Source of the DNA: Elymus sibiricus
Lineage: Eukaryota; Streptophyta; Magnoliopsida; Poales; Poaceae
DNA: 64,000 nucleotides
Assembly: GCA_039707655.1 (NCBI GenBank)
Contig: CM077673.1
Location: forward strand, 3,234,001 to 3,298,000
Direction of reading: 5' to 3'
Made by a program: the position numbers and the translations under genes. Below, piece by piece: positions 23,660 to 36,432 of this stretch (positions within the stretch are counted from its first letter, which is position 1; each line of letters begins with the position of its first letter). The notes below the pieces were generated by a model. It was not told where the DNA came from, did no database searches, and worked only from the letters and a program-made list of their open reading frames with translations.

Positions 23660-25671
23660 CCAAATGTTCGGGGAACCCCGGGGTCCGCTTATGGGGAGCT
23701 CGCCAAAACTCGCAGATTTTGTCCATTCTGACCAGATTTCTATGCTATCATTCACTGTTTTTCGGTAGTCGTGGTCATCCGAACATTCGGGGAAGCCCGG
23801 GGTGCGGTTACGGGGACCTCGCCAAAACTAGCAGATTTTGTGTGTCCCGGCAAGTTTCCTATGCTATTACTCACTAATTTTGGGTCCCGGGGCGATCCAA
23901 ACGTTCGGGGAACCCCGGGGTCCGCATACGGGGATCTGGCCAAAACTCGCAGATTTGGTCCATTCTTACCAGTTTTCTATGCTATTATTCACTGGTTTTT
24001 GGTAGTTGTGGTCGTCCGAACGTTCGGGGAAGCTCGGGATGCGGTTACGGGGACCTCGCCAAAACTAACAAATTTTGTCTGTTCCAGCTAGTTTTCTATG
24101 CTATTACTCACTGATTTTGGGTCCCGAGGTGATCCAAACATTCGGGGAACCCCGGGGTCCGCTTACGTGGACTTCGCCAAAACTCGCAGATTTGGTCCAT
24201 TCTTACCAGTTTTCTGTGCTATTATTCACTGTTTTTTGGTTGTCGTGGTCGTCCGAACGTTCGGGGAAGCCCGGGGTCCGGTTACGGGGACCTCGCCAAA
24301 ACTAGCAGATTTTGTGTGTCCCAGCTAGTTTTCTATGCTATTACTCACTAATTTTGGGTCCCGGGGCGATCCAAACGTCCGGGGAACCCCGGGGTCCGCA
24401 TACGGGGACCGGGCCAAAACTCGCAGATTTGGTCCATTCTTACAAGTTTTCTATGCTATTATTCACTGGTTTTTGGTACTTGTGGTCGTCCGAACGTTCG
24501 GGGAAGCTCGGGATGCGGTTACGGGGACCTTGCCAAAACTAACGGATTTTGTCTGTTCCGGCCAGTTTTCTATGCTATTACTAACTGATTTTGGGTCCCG
24601 GGGTGATCCAAACGTTCGGGGAACCCCGGGGTCCGCTTACGGGGACTTCACCAAAACTTGCAGATTTGGTCCATTCTTACCAGATTTCTGTGCTATTATT
24701 CACTGTTTTTTGGTTGTCGTGGTCGTCCGAACGTTCGGGGAAGCCCGTGGACCGGTTACGGGGACCTCGCCAAAACTCGCAGATTTTGTCCGTTTCGGCC
24801 AGTTCTATATGCTATTACTCACTGATTTTCGTTCTCGGGGCGATCCAAATGTTCGGGGAGCCCCAGGGTCCGCTTACGCGGACCTCGCCAAAACTCGCAA
24901 ATTTGGTCCATTCTTACCAGTTTTCTATGCTATTATTCAATGTTTTTGGTTGTCGTGGTCGTCCCAACATTTGGGGATGCCCGGGGTCCGGTTATGGGGA
25001 CCTGACCAAAACTCACAGATTTTGTACATTCTTACCAGTTTTCTATGCTATTATTCACTGTTTTTTGGTTGTCGTGGTCATCCAAACGTTCGCGGAAGCC
25101 CGGGGATCGGTTACGGGGACCTCGCCAAAAGTGGCCGATTTTGTCCGTTTCGGCCAGTTTTCTATAATATTACTCACTGATTTTGGGTCCCAGGGCGATC
25201 CAAACATTCGGGGAACCCCGGGGTCCGCTTACGAAGACCTCACCAAAACTAGCAGATTTTGTCTTTTCCGGCCAGTTTTCTATGCTATTACTCACTGATT
25301 TTGGGTCTCGGGACGATCGAAACGTTCAGGGAACCATGGGGTCTGCTTACGGGGACCTCGCCAAAACTCGCAGATTTGGTCCATTCTTACCTGTTTTCTA
25401 TGCTAGTATTCACTGTTTTTGGTAGTTGTGGTCGTCCCAACATTTGGGGATGCCCGGGGTCCGCTTACGGGCACCTCGCCAAAACTCGCAGATTTGGTCC
25501 ATTCTGACCAGTTTTCTATGCTATTATTCACTGTTTTTGGTTGTCGTGGTCGTCCCAACATTTGGGGATGCCCGGGGTCCGGTTACGGGGACCTCGCCAA
25601 AACTCGCAGATTTGGTCCATTCTTACCAGTTTTCTATGCTATTACTCACTCATTTTGGGTCCCGGGGCGAT
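23660..25671 (+). repeat. HOR-2012 unit 1 (17 monomers)
   Basis: B monomer starts at 23660 and 25672 are 2012 bp apart, and all intermediate markers keep that offset: GGGGATCTGGCC near 23933/25945, CCCGGCAAGTTTCC near 23846/25858, TTCTATAATATT near 25160/27172, and CATGGGGTCTGC near 25335/27347. The middle and right part is a block-X relative. The copies diverge at about 25640/27652, where unit 1 enters the next B monomer and unit 2 enters a C and then an A monomer. Confidence 0.88.
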
Positions 25672-27683
25672 CCAAATGTTCGGGGAACCCCGGGGTCCGC
25701 TTATGGGGAGCTCGCCAAAACTCGCAGATTTTGTCCATTCTGACCAGATTTCTATGCTATCATTCACTGTTTTTCGGTAGTCGTGGTCATCCGAACATTC
25801 GGGGAAGCCCGGGGTGCGGTTATGGGGACCTCGCCAAAACTAGCAGATTTTGTGTGTCCCGGCAAGTTTCCTATGCTATTACTCACTAATTTTGGGTCCC
25901 GGGGCGATCCAAACGTTCGGGGAACCCCGGGGTCCGCATACGGGGATCTGGCCAAAACTCGCAGATTTGGTCCATTCTTACCAGTTTTCTATGCTATTAT
26001 TCACTGGTTTTTGGTAGTTGTGGTCGTCCGAACGTTCGGGGAAGCTCGGGATGCGGTTACGGGGACCTCGCCAAAACTAACAAATTTTGTCTGTTCCAGC
26101 TAGTTTTCTATGCTATTACTCACTGATTTTGGGTCCCGAGGTGATCCAAACATTCGGGGAACCCCGGGGTCCGCTTACGTGGACTTCGCCAAAACTCGCA
26201 GATTTGGTCCATTCTTACCAGTTTTCTGTGCTATTATTCACTGTTTTTTGGTTGTCGTGGTCGTCCGAACGTTCGGGGAAGCCCGGGGTCCGGTTACGGG
26301 GACCTCGCCAAAACTAGCAGATTTTGTGTGTCCCAGCTAGTTTTCTATGCTATTAATCACTAATTTTGGGTCCCGGGGCGATCCAAACGTCCGGGGAACC
26401 CCGGGGTCCGCATACGGGGACCGGGCCAAAACTCGCAGATTTGGTCCATTCTTACAAGTTTTCTATGCTATTATTCACTGGTTTTTGGTACTTGTGGTCG
26501 TCCGAACGTTCGGGGAAGCTCGGGATGCGGTTACGGGGACCTTGCCAAAACTAACGGATTTTGTCTGTTCCGGCCAGTTTTCTATGCTATTACTAACTGA
26601 TTTTGGGTCCCGGGGTGATCCAAACGTTCGGGGAACCCCGGGGTCCGCTTACGGGGACTTCACCAAAACTTGCAGATTTGGTCCATTCTTACCAGATTTC
26701 TGTGCTATTATTCACTGTTTTTTGGTTGTCGTGGTCGTCCGAACGTTCGGGGAAGCCCGTGGACCGGTTACGGGGACCTCGCCAAAACTCGTAGATTTTG
26801 TCCGTTTCGGCCAGTTCTATATGCTATTACTCACTGATTTTCGTTCTCGGGGCGATCCAAATGTTCGGGGAGCCCCAGGGTCCGCTTACGCGGAACTCGC
26901 CAAAACTCGCAAATTTGGTCCATTCTGACCAGTTTTCTATGCTATTATTCAATGTTTTTGGTTGTCGTGGTCGTCCCAACATTTGGGGATACCCGGGGTC
27001 CGGTTATGGGGACCTGACCAAAACTCACAGATTTTGTACATTCTTACCAGTTTTCTATGCTATTATTCACTGTTTTTTGGTTGTCGTGGTCATCCAAACG
27101 TTCGCGGAAGCCCGGGGATCGGTTACGGGGACCTCGCCAAAAGTGGCCGATTTTGTCCGTTTCGGCCAGTTTTCTATAATATTACTCACTGATTTTGGGT
27201 CCCAGGGCGATCCAAACATTCGGGGAACCCCGGGGTCCGCTTACGAAGACCTCACCAAAACTAGCAGATTTTGTCTTTTCCGGCCAGTTTTCTATGCTAT
27301 TACTCACTGATTTTGGGTCTCGGGACGATCGAAACGTTCAGGGAACCATGGGGTCTGCTTACGGGGACCTCGCCAAAACTCGCAGATTTGGTCCATTCTT
27401 ACCTGTTTTCTATGCTAGTATTCACTGTTTTTGGTAGTTGTGGTCGTCCCAACATTTGGGGATGCCCGGGGTCCGCTTACGGGCACCTCGCCAAAACTCG
27501 CAGATTTGGTCCATTCTGACCAGTTTTCTATGCTATTATTCACTGTTTTTGGTTGTCGTGGACGTCCCAACATTTGGGGATGCCCGGGGTCCGGTTACGG
27601 GGACCTCGCCAAAACTCGCAGATTTGGTCCATTCTTACCAGTTTTCTATGCTATTATTCACTGTTTTTTGGTTGTCGTGGTCG
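25672..27683 (+). repeat. HOR-2012 unit 2 (17 monomers)
   Basis: A near-identical copy of unit 1. Differences I could see are point changes: GTTATGGGG near 25820 (unit 1 has GTTACGGGG), TATTAATCACTAA near 26351, and CTCGTAGATTTTG near 26790. From about 26670 onward it also matches block X copy 1 at an offset of 11359 bp, so it is the left arm of block X copy 2. Confidence 0.87.
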
Positions 27684-30290
27684 TCCGAACGTTTGGGGAA
27701 GCCCGAGGTCTGGTTACGGGGACCACGCAAAAATTCGCAGATTTGGTCCATTCTTACCAGTTTTCTATGCTATTACTCACTCATTTTGGGTCCCGGGGCG
27801 ATCCAAATGTTCGGGGAACCAGGGGGTCCGCTTATGGGGAGCTCGCCAAAACTCGCAGATTTTGTCCATTCTGACCAGATTTCTATGCTATCATTCACTG
27901 TCTTTCTGTAGTCGTGGTCGTCCGAACGTTCGGGGAAGCCCGGGGTGCGGTTACGGGGACCTCGCCAAAACTAGCAGATTTTGTGTGTCCCAGCTAGTTT
28001 TCTATGCTATTACTCACTAATTTTGGGTCCCGGGGCGATCCAAACGTCCGGGGAACCCCGGGGTCCGCATACGGGGACCGGGACAAAACTCGCAGATTTG
28101 GTCCATTGTTACCAGTTTTCTATGCTATTATTCACTGGTTTTTGGTACTTGTGGTCGTCCGAACGTTCGGGGAAGCTCGGGATGCGGTTACGGGGACCTC
28201 GCCAAAACTAACAGATTTTGTCTGTTCCGGCCAGTTTTCTATGCTATTACTAACTGATTTTGGGTCCCGGGGTGATCCAAACGTTCGGGGAACCCCGGGG
28301 TCCGCTTACGGGGACTTCGCCAAAACTTGCAGATTTGGTCCATTCTTACCAGATTTCTGTGCTATTATTCACTGTTTTTTGGTTGTCGTGGTCGTCCGAA
28401 CGTTCGGGGAAGCCCGTGGACCGGTTACGGGGACCTCGCCAAAACTCGCAGATTTTGTCCGTTTCGGCCAGTTCTATATGCTATTACTCACTGATTTTCG
28501 TTCTCGGGGCGATCCAAATGTTCGGGGAGCCCCTGGGTCCGCTTACGCGGACCTCACCAAAACTCGCAAATTTGGTCCATTCTGACCAGTTTTCTATGCT
28601 ATTATTCAATGTTTTTGGTTGTCTTGGTCGTCCCAACATTTGGGGATGCCCGGGGTCCGGTTATGGGGACCTGACCAAAACTCACAGATTTGGTACATTC
28701 TTACCAGTTTTCTATGCTATTATTCACTGTTTTTTGGTTGTCGTGGTCATCCGAACGTTCGTGGAAGCCCGGGGATCGGTTACGGGGACCTCGCCAAAAG
28801 TGGCCGATTTTGTCCGTTTCGGCCAGTTTTCTATAATATTACTCACTGATTTTGGGTCCCGGGGCGATCCAAACGTTCGGGGAACCCCGGGCTCCGCTTA
28901 CGAAGACCTCACCAAAACTCGTAGATTTTGTCCATTTAACAAGATTTCTATGCTATTATTCACTGTTTTTTGGTAGTCATGGTCGTCCGAACATTTGGGG
29001 AAGCCTGGGGTGCGCTTACGGGGACCTTGCCAAAACTAGAAGACTTTGTCTGTTCTGGCCAGTTTTCTATGCTATTACTCACTGATTTTGGGTCATGGGG
29101 CGATCCAAATGGCCGGGGAACCCCGGGGTCCGCATAAGGAGACCTCGCCAAAACTTGCAGATTTGGTCCATTCTTACCAGTTTTCTATGCTATTATTCAA
29201 TGTTTTTTGGTTGTCGTGGTCGTCCGAACGTTCGAGGATGCCCGAGGACCAGTTACGGGGACCTCGCCAAAACTCGCAGATTTTGTCCAATCTGACTAGA
29301 TTTCTATGCTATTATTCACTGTTTTTTTTGTTGTCGTGGTCGTCCGAACATTCGGGGAAGCCCGTGGACCGGTTACGGGGACCTCGCCAAAACTAGCAGA
29401 TTTTGTCTGTTCCGGCCAGTTTTCTATGCTATTACTCACTAATTTTGGGTCTCGGGGCGATCCAAACGTTCGGGGAACCCCGGGGTCCGCTTACGGGCAC
29501 CTCGCCAAAACTCGCAGATTTGGTCCATTCTGACCAGTTTTCTATGCTATTATTCACTATTTTTGGTTGTCGTGGTCGTCCCAACATTTGGGGATGTCCG
29601 GGGTCCGGTTACGGGGACCTCGCCAAAACTCATAGATTTGGTCCATTTTTACCAGTTTTCTATGCTATTATTCACTGTTTTTTGGTTGTCGTGGTCGTCC
29701 GAACGCTCGGGGAAGCCCGGGGTCCGGTTACGGGGACCTCGCAAAAACTCATAGATTTGGTCCATTCTTACCAGTTTTCTATGCTATTACTCACTAATTT
29801 TGGGTCCCGGGGCGATCCAAATGTTCGGGGAACCCCGGGTTCCGCTTATGGGGAGTTCGCCAAAACTCGTAAATTTTGTCCATTCTGACCAGATTTCTAT
29901 GCTATCATTCACTGTTTTTCGGTAGTCGTGGTCGTCCGAACGTTCGGGGAAGCCCGGGGTGCGGTTACGGGGACCTCGCCAAAACTAGCAGATTTTGTGT
30001 GTCCCGGCTAGTTTTCTATGCTACTACTCACTAATTTTGGGTCCCGGGGCGATCCAAACGTCCGGGGAACCCCGGGGTCCGCATACGGGGACCGGGCCAA
30101 AACTCGCAGATTTGGTCCATTCTTACCAGTTTTCTATGCTATTATTCACTGGTTTTTGGTAGTTGTGGTCGTCCGAACGTTTGGGGAAGCTCGGGATGCG
30201 GTTACGGGGACCTCGCCAAAACTAACAGATTTTGTCTGTTCCGGCCAGTTTTCTATGCTATTACTAACTGATTTTGGGTCCCGGGGTGAT
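27684..30290 (+). repeat. Mixed satellite block X, copy 2
   Basis: It matches 16325-17940 at an offset of 11359 bp, then about 18050-18220 at 11242 bp, and from 29462 matches 21409 onward at 8053 bp. The first offset change (117 bp) is one missing monomer near 29265: the block passes directly from CCCGAGGACCAGTTACGG to the CAGATTTTGTCCAATCTGAC sequence, where copy 1 has a whole extra B monomer. The second change, 3189 bp, equals exactly three 1063-bp units. The T-run near 29322-29329 is eight bases long, as in copy 1. Confidence 0.83.
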
Positions 30291-31120
30291 CCAAACGTTC
30301 GGGGAACCGCGGGGTCCGCTTACGGGGACTTCGCCAAAACTCGCAGATTTGGTCCATTCTTACCAGTTTTCTGTGCTATTATTCACTGTTTTTTGGTATT
30401 CGTGGTCGTCCGAACGTTCGGGGAAGCCCGGGGTCCGGTTACGGGGACCTCGCAAACACTCGAAGCTTTGGTCCATTATTACCAGTTTTCTGTGCTATTA
30501 TTCACTGTTTTTTGGTTGTCGTGGTCGTCCAAACGTTCGGGGAAGCCCGTGGACCGGTTACGGGGACCTCGCCAAAACTCGCAGATTTGGTCCATTCTTA
30601 CCAGTTTTCTGTGCTATTATTCACTGTTTTTGGTTGTCGTGGTCGTCCGAACGTTCGGGGAAGCCCGTGGACCGGTTATGGGGACCTCGCCAAAACTCGC
30701 AGATTTGGTCCATTCTGACCATTTTTCTATGCTATTATTCACTGTTTTTGGTTGTCGTCGTCGTCCCAACATTTGGGGATGCCCGGGGTCCGGTTACGTG
30801 GACCTCGCCAAAACTCGCAAATTTGGTCCATTCTTACCAGTTTTCTAAGCTATTATTCACCCTTTTTTGGTTGTCGTGGTCGTCCGAACGTTCGGGGAAG
30901 CCCGGGGTCCGGTTACGGGGACCTCGCAAAAACTCGAAGATTTGGTCCATTCTTACCAGTTTTCTATGCTATTATTCACTGGTTTTTGGTAGTTGTGGTC
31001 GTCCGAACGTTTGGGGAAGCTCGGGATGCGGTTACGGGGACCTCGCCAAAACTAACAGATTTTGTCTGTTCCGGCCAGTTTTCTATGCTATTACTAACTG
31101 ATTTTGGGTCCCGGGGTGAT
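30291..31120 (+). repeat. 7-mer unit (830 bp), copy 3
   Basis: It starts with the GGGGAACCGCGGGG B monomer and has the same subtype order as 22238-23067. Local variants are GGTATTCGTGGTCGTCC near 30396 and TATTCACCCTTTTTTGG near 30855; both recur in the next unit. Confidence 0.85.
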
Positions 31121-32305
31121 CCAAACGTTCGGGGAACCGCGGGGTCCGCTTACGGGGACTTCGCCAAAACTTGCAGATTTGGTCCATTCTTACCAGATTT
31201 CTGTGCTATTATTCACTGTTTTTTGGTTGTCGTGGTAGTCCGAACGTTCGGGGAAGCCCGTGGACCGGTTACGGGGACCTCGCCAAAACTCGCAGATTTT
31301 GTCCGTTTCGGCCAGTTCTATATGCTATTACTCACTGCTTTTGGGTCTCGGGGCGATCCAAACGTTCGGGGAACCCCGGGGTCCGCTTACGGGGACCTCG
31401 CCAAAACTCACAGATTTGGTCCATTCTGACCAGTTTTCTATGCTATTATTCACTGTTTTTGGTTGTCGTGGTCGTCCCAACATTTGGGGATGCCCGGGGT
31501 CCGGTTACGGGGACCTCGCCAAAACTCGCAGATTTGGTCCATTCTTACCAGTTTTCTGTGCTATTATTCACTGTTTTTTGGTATTCGTGGTCGTCCGAAC
31601 GTTCGGGGAAGCCCGGGGTCCGGTTACGGGGACCTCGCAAACACTCGAAGCTTTGGTCCATTATTACCAGTTTTCTGTGCTATTATTCACTGTTTTTTGG
31701 TTGTCGTGGTCGTCCAAACGTTCGGGGAAGCCCGTGGACCGGTTACGGGGACCTCGCCAAAACTCGCAGATTTGGTCCATTCTTACCAGTTTTCTGTGCT
31801 ATTATTCACTGTTTTTGGTTGTCGTGGTCGTCCGAACGTTCGGGGAAGCCCGTGGACCGGTTATGGGGACCTCGCCAAAACTCGCAGATTTGGTCCATTC
31901 TGACCATTTTTCTATGCTATTATTCACTGTTTTTGGTTGTCGTCGTCGTCCCAACATTTGGGGATGCCCGGGGTCCGGTTACGTGGACCTCGCCAAAACT
32001 CGCAGATTTGGTCCATTCTTACCAGTTTTCTAAGCTATTATTCACCCTTTTTTGGTTGTCGTGGTCGTCCGAACGTTCGGGGAAGCCCGGGGTCCGGTTA
32101 CGGGGACCTCGCAAAAACTCGAAGATTTGGTCCATTCTTACCAGTTTTCTATGCTATTATTCACTGGTTTTTGGTAGTTGTGGTCGTCCTAACGTTTGGG
32201 GAAGCTCGGGATGCGGTTACGGGGACCTCGCCAAAACTAACAGACTTTGTCTGTTCCGGCCAGTTTTCTATGCTATTACTAACTGATTTTGGGTCCCGGG
32301 GTGAT
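31121..32305 (+). repeat. 10-mer unit (1185 bp): 7-mer plus three inserted block-X monomers
   Basis: It begins like the 7-mer unit, but at about 31170-31540 it holds extra monomers of block-X type (ACTTGCAGATTTGG, then TTTCGGCCAGTTCTATATGC and a C monomer). It then returns to the 7-mer order, with the same GGTATTCGTGG and CACCCTTTTTTGG variants as the preceding unit. The extra length is 355 bp, three monomers. It is a chimera of two HOR classes. Confidence 0.82.
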
Positions 32306-33478
32306 CCAAACGTTCGGGGAACCGCGGGGTCCGCTTACGGGGACTTCGCCAAAACTCGCAGATTTGGTCCATTCTTACCAGTTTTCTGTGCTATTATTCA
32401 CTGTTTTTTGGTTGTCGTGGTCGTCCGAACGTTCGGGGAAGCCCGGGGTCCGGTTACGGGGACCTCGCAAACACTCGAAGCTTTGGTCCATTATTACCAG
32501 TTTTCTGTGCTATTATTCACTGTTTTTTGGTTGTCGTGGTCATCCAAACGTTCGGGGAAGCTCGTGGACCGGTTACGGGGACCTCGCCAAAACTCGCAGA
32601 TTTGGTCCATTCTTACCAGTTTTCTGTGCTATTATTCACTGTTTTTGGTTGTCGTGGTCGTCCGAACGTTCGGGGAAGCCCGTGGACCGGTTATGGGGAC
32701 CTCGCCAAAACTCGCAGATTTGGTCCATTCTGACCAGTTTTCTATGCTATTATTCACTGTTTTTGGTTGTCGTCGTCGTCCCAACATTTGGGGATGCCTG
32801 GGGTCCGGTTACGTGGACCTCGCCAAAACTCGCAGATTTGGTCCATTCTTACCAGTTTTCTAAGCTATTATTCACTGTTTTTTGGTTGTCGTGGTCTTCC
32901 GAACGTTCGGGGAAGCCCGGGGTCCGGTTACGGGGACCTCGCAAAAACTCGAAGATTTGGTCCATTCTATGCTATTACTCACTCATTTTGGGTCCCGGGG
33001 CGATCCAAATGTTCGGGGAACCCCGGGGTCCGCTTATGGGGAGCTCGCCAAAACTCGCAGATTTTGTCCATTCTGACCAGATTTCTATGCTATCATTCAC
33101 TGTTTTTCGGTAGTCGTGGTCATCCGAACATTCGGGGAAGCCCGGGGTGCGGTTACGGGGACCTCGCCAAAACTAGCAGATTTTGTGTGTCCCGGCTAGT
33201 TTCCTATGCTATTACTCACTAATTTTGGGTCCCGGGGCGATCCAAACGTTCGGGGAACCCCGGGGTCCGCATACGGGGATCTGGCCAAAACTCGCAGATT
33301 TGGTTCATTCTTACCAGTTTTCTATGCTATTATTCACTGGTTTTTGGTAGTTGTGGTCGTCCGAACGTTCGGGGAAGCTCGGGATGCGGTTACGGGGACC
33401 TCGCCAAAACTAACAAATTTTGTCTGTTCCAGCCAGTTTTCTATGCTATTACTCACTGATTTTGGGTCCCGAGGTGAT
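32306..33478 (+). repeat. 7-mer-type unit passing into the HOR-2954 domain, with a 12-bp deletion
   Basis: From 32306 the order is that of the 7-mer family. From about 32700 it matches 35650 onward, which is HOR-2954, at an offset of 2942 bp. The offset becomes 2954 after a 12-bp deletion at about 32967, so this is a shared segment between two HOR classes. Confidence 0.8.
32960..32972 (+). other. 12-bp microdeletion inside a monomer
   Basis: The sequence reads GGTCCATTCTATGCTATTAC; surrounding copies have TACCAGTTTTCT between CATTCT and ATGC. Short direct TTCT repeats flank the lost segment, consistent with replication slippage. The homologous monomer at 35915 is intact. Confidence 0.85.
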
Positions 33479-36432
33479 CCAAACGTTCGGGGAACCCCGG
33501 GGTCCGCTTACGGGGACTTCGCCAAAACTCGCAGATTGTTCCATTCTTACCAGTTTTCTGTGCTATTATTCACTGTTTTTTGGTTGTCGTGGTCGTCCAA
33601 ACGTTCGGGGAAGCCCGTGGACCGGTTACGGGGACCTCGCCAAAACTCACAGATTTGGTCCATTCTTACCTGTTTTCTATGCTATTACTCAGTGATTTTG
33701 GTTCTCGGGGCGATCCAAATGTTCGGGGAACCCCGGAGTCCTCTTACTGGGACCTCGCCAAAACTTGCAGATTTTGTCCATTCTGACCAGATTTCTATGC
33801 TATTATTCACTATTTTTTTGTTGTCGTGGTCGTCCGAACATTAGGGGAAGCCCGTGGACCGGTTACGGGGACCTCGCCAAACTAGCAGATTTTGCCTATT
33901 CCGGCCAATTTTCTATGCTACTACTCACTAATTTTGGGTCTCGGGGCGATCCAAAAGTTCGGGAAACCCCGGGGTCTGCTTACGAGCACCTCGCCAAAAC
34001 TCGCAGATTTGGTCCATTCTGACCAGTTTTCTATGCTATTATTCACTGTTTTTGGTTGTCGTGGTCGTCCCAACATTTGGGGATGTCGGGGTCCGGTTAC
34101 GTGGACCTCGCCAAAACTCGCAGATTTGGTCCATTCTGACCAGTTTTCTATGCTATTATTCACTGTTTTTGGTTGTCGTGGTCGTCCCAACATTTGGGGA
34201 TGCCCGGGGTCCGGTTACGTGGACCTCGCCAAAACTCGCAGATTTGGTCTATTCTTACCAGTTTTCTAAGCTATTATTCACTGTTTTTTGGTTGTCGTGG
34301 TCGTCCGAACGTTCGGGGAAGCCCGTGGACCGGTTATGGGGACCTCGCCATAACTCGAAGATTTGGTCCATTCTTACCTGTTTTCTATGCTATTACTCAC
34401 TCATTTTGGGTCCCGGGGCGATCCAAATGTTCGGGGAACCCCGGAGTCCGGTTACTGGGACCTCGCCAAAACTCGCAGATTCTGTCCATTCTGACCAGAT
34501 TTCTATGCTATTATTCACTGTTATTTTGTTGTCGTGGTCGTCCGAACATTCGGGGAAGCCCGTGGACCGGTTACGGGGACCTCGCCAAACTAGCAGATTT
34601 TGCCTGTTCCGGCCAGTTTTCTATGCTACTACTCACTAATTTTGGGTCTCGGGGCGATCCAAAAGTTCGGGAAACCCCGGGGTCTGCTTACGAGCACCTC
34701 GCCAAAACTCGCAGATTTGGTCCATTCTGACCAGTTTTCTATGCTATTATTCACTGTTTTTGGTTGTCGTGGTCGTCCCAACATTTGGGGATGCCCGGGG
34801 TCCGGTTACGTGGAGCTCGCCAAAACTCGCAGATTTGGTCCATTCTTACCAGTTTTCTATGCTATTACTAACTGATTTTGGGTCCCGGGGTGATCCAAAC
34901 GTTCGGGGAACCCCGGGGTCCGCTTACGGGGACTTCGCCAAAACTCGTAGATTTGGTCCTTCTTACCAGTTTTCTGTGCTATTATTCACTGTTTTTTGGT
35001 TGTCGTGGTCGTCCCAACATTCGGGGATGCCCGGGGTCCGGTTACGGGGACCTCGCCAAAACTCGCAGATTTGGTCCATTCTGACCAGTTTTCTATGCTA
35101 TTATTCACTGTTTTTTGGTTGTCGTGGTCGTCCAAACGTTCGGGGAAGCCCGTGCACCGGTTACGTGGACCTCGCCAAAACTCGCAGATTTGGTCCATTC
35201 TTACCAGTTTTCTGTGCTATTATTCACTGTTTTTGGTTGTCGTGGTCGTCCGAACGTTCGGGGAAGCCCGTGGACCGGTTATGGGGACCTCGCCAAAACT
35301 CACAGATTTGGTCCATTCTTACCTGTTTTCTATGCTATTACTCACTCATTTTGGGTCCCGGGGCGATCCAAATGTTCGGGGAACCCCGGAGTCCGCTTAC
35401 TGGGACCTCGCCAAAACTCGCAGATTTGGTCCATTCTGACCAGTTTTCTATGCTATTATTCACTGTTATTTTGTTGTCGTGGTCGTCCGAACATTCGGGG
35501 AAGCCCGTGGACCGGTTACGGGGACCTCGCCAAACTTGCAGATTTTGCCTGTTCCGGCCAGTTTTCTATGCTACTACTCACTAATTTTGGGTCTCGGGGC
35601 GATCCAAAAGTTCGGGAAACCCCGGGGTCTGCTTACGAGCACCTCGCCAAAACTCGCAGATTTGGTCCATTCTGACCAGTTTTCTATGCTATTATTCACT
35701 GTTTTTGGTTGTCGTGGTCGTCCCAACATTTGGGGATGCCCGGGGTCCGGTTACGTGGACCTCGCCAAAACTCGCAGATTTGGTCCATTCTTACCAGTTT
35801 TCTAAGCTATTATTCACTGTTTTTTGGTAGTCGTGGTCGTCCGAATGTTCGGGGAAGCCCGGGGTCCGGTTACGGGGACCTCGCAAAAACTCGAAGATTT
35901 GGTCCATTCTTACCAGTTTTCTATGCTATTACTCACTCATTTTGGGTCCCGGGGCGATCCAAATGTTCGGGGAACCCCAGGGTCCGCTTATGGGGAGCTT
36001 GCCAAAACTCGCAGATTTTGTCCATTCTGACCAGATTTCTATGCTATCATTCACTGTTTTTCGGTAGTCGTGGTCATCCGAACATTCGGGGAAGCCCGGG
36101 GTGCGGTTACAGGGACCTCGCCAAAACAAGCAGATTTTGTGTATCCCGGCTAGTTTCCTATGCTATTACTCACTAATTTTGGGTCCCGGGGCGATCCAAA
36201 CGTTCGGGGAACCCCGGGGTCCGCATACGGGGACCTGGCCAAAACTCGCAGATTTGGTCCATTCTTACCAGTTTTCTATGCTATTATTCACTAGTTTTTG
36301 GTAGTTGTGGTCGTCCGAACGTTCGGTGAAACTCGGGATGCGGTTACGGGGACCTCGCCAAAACTAACAAATTTTGTCTGTTCCAGCCAGTTTTCTATGC
36401 TATTACTCACTGATTTTGGGTCTCGGGGTGAT
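33479..36432 (+). repeat. HOR-2954 unit 1 (25 monomers)
   Basis: B monomers following TTCCAGCCAG stand at 33479, 36433, 40331 and 43285. Unit markers are CAGATTGTTCC near 33534, the shortened B monomers AAAAGTTCGGGAAACCCC at 33951, 34659 and 35604, the T-run interrupted as GTTATTTTGTTG near 34520, and CTCGCCATAACTCG near 34347. Two C monomers occur in tandem at about 34068-34200, the first with GATGTCGGGGTCC (1 bp short). Unit 1 differs from the others at single bases, such as AACATTAGGGGAAG near 33838. Confidence 0.9.
33921..34193 (-). other. Reverse-strand open frame (90 codons), judged non-coding
   Basis: Short open frames on this strand occur only where monomers lack particular TTA, CTA or TCA triplets. 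The same frame recurs at 36875-37147, 40773-41045 and 49406-49678 as part of HOR copies. There is no independent coding signal. Confidence 0.88.
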
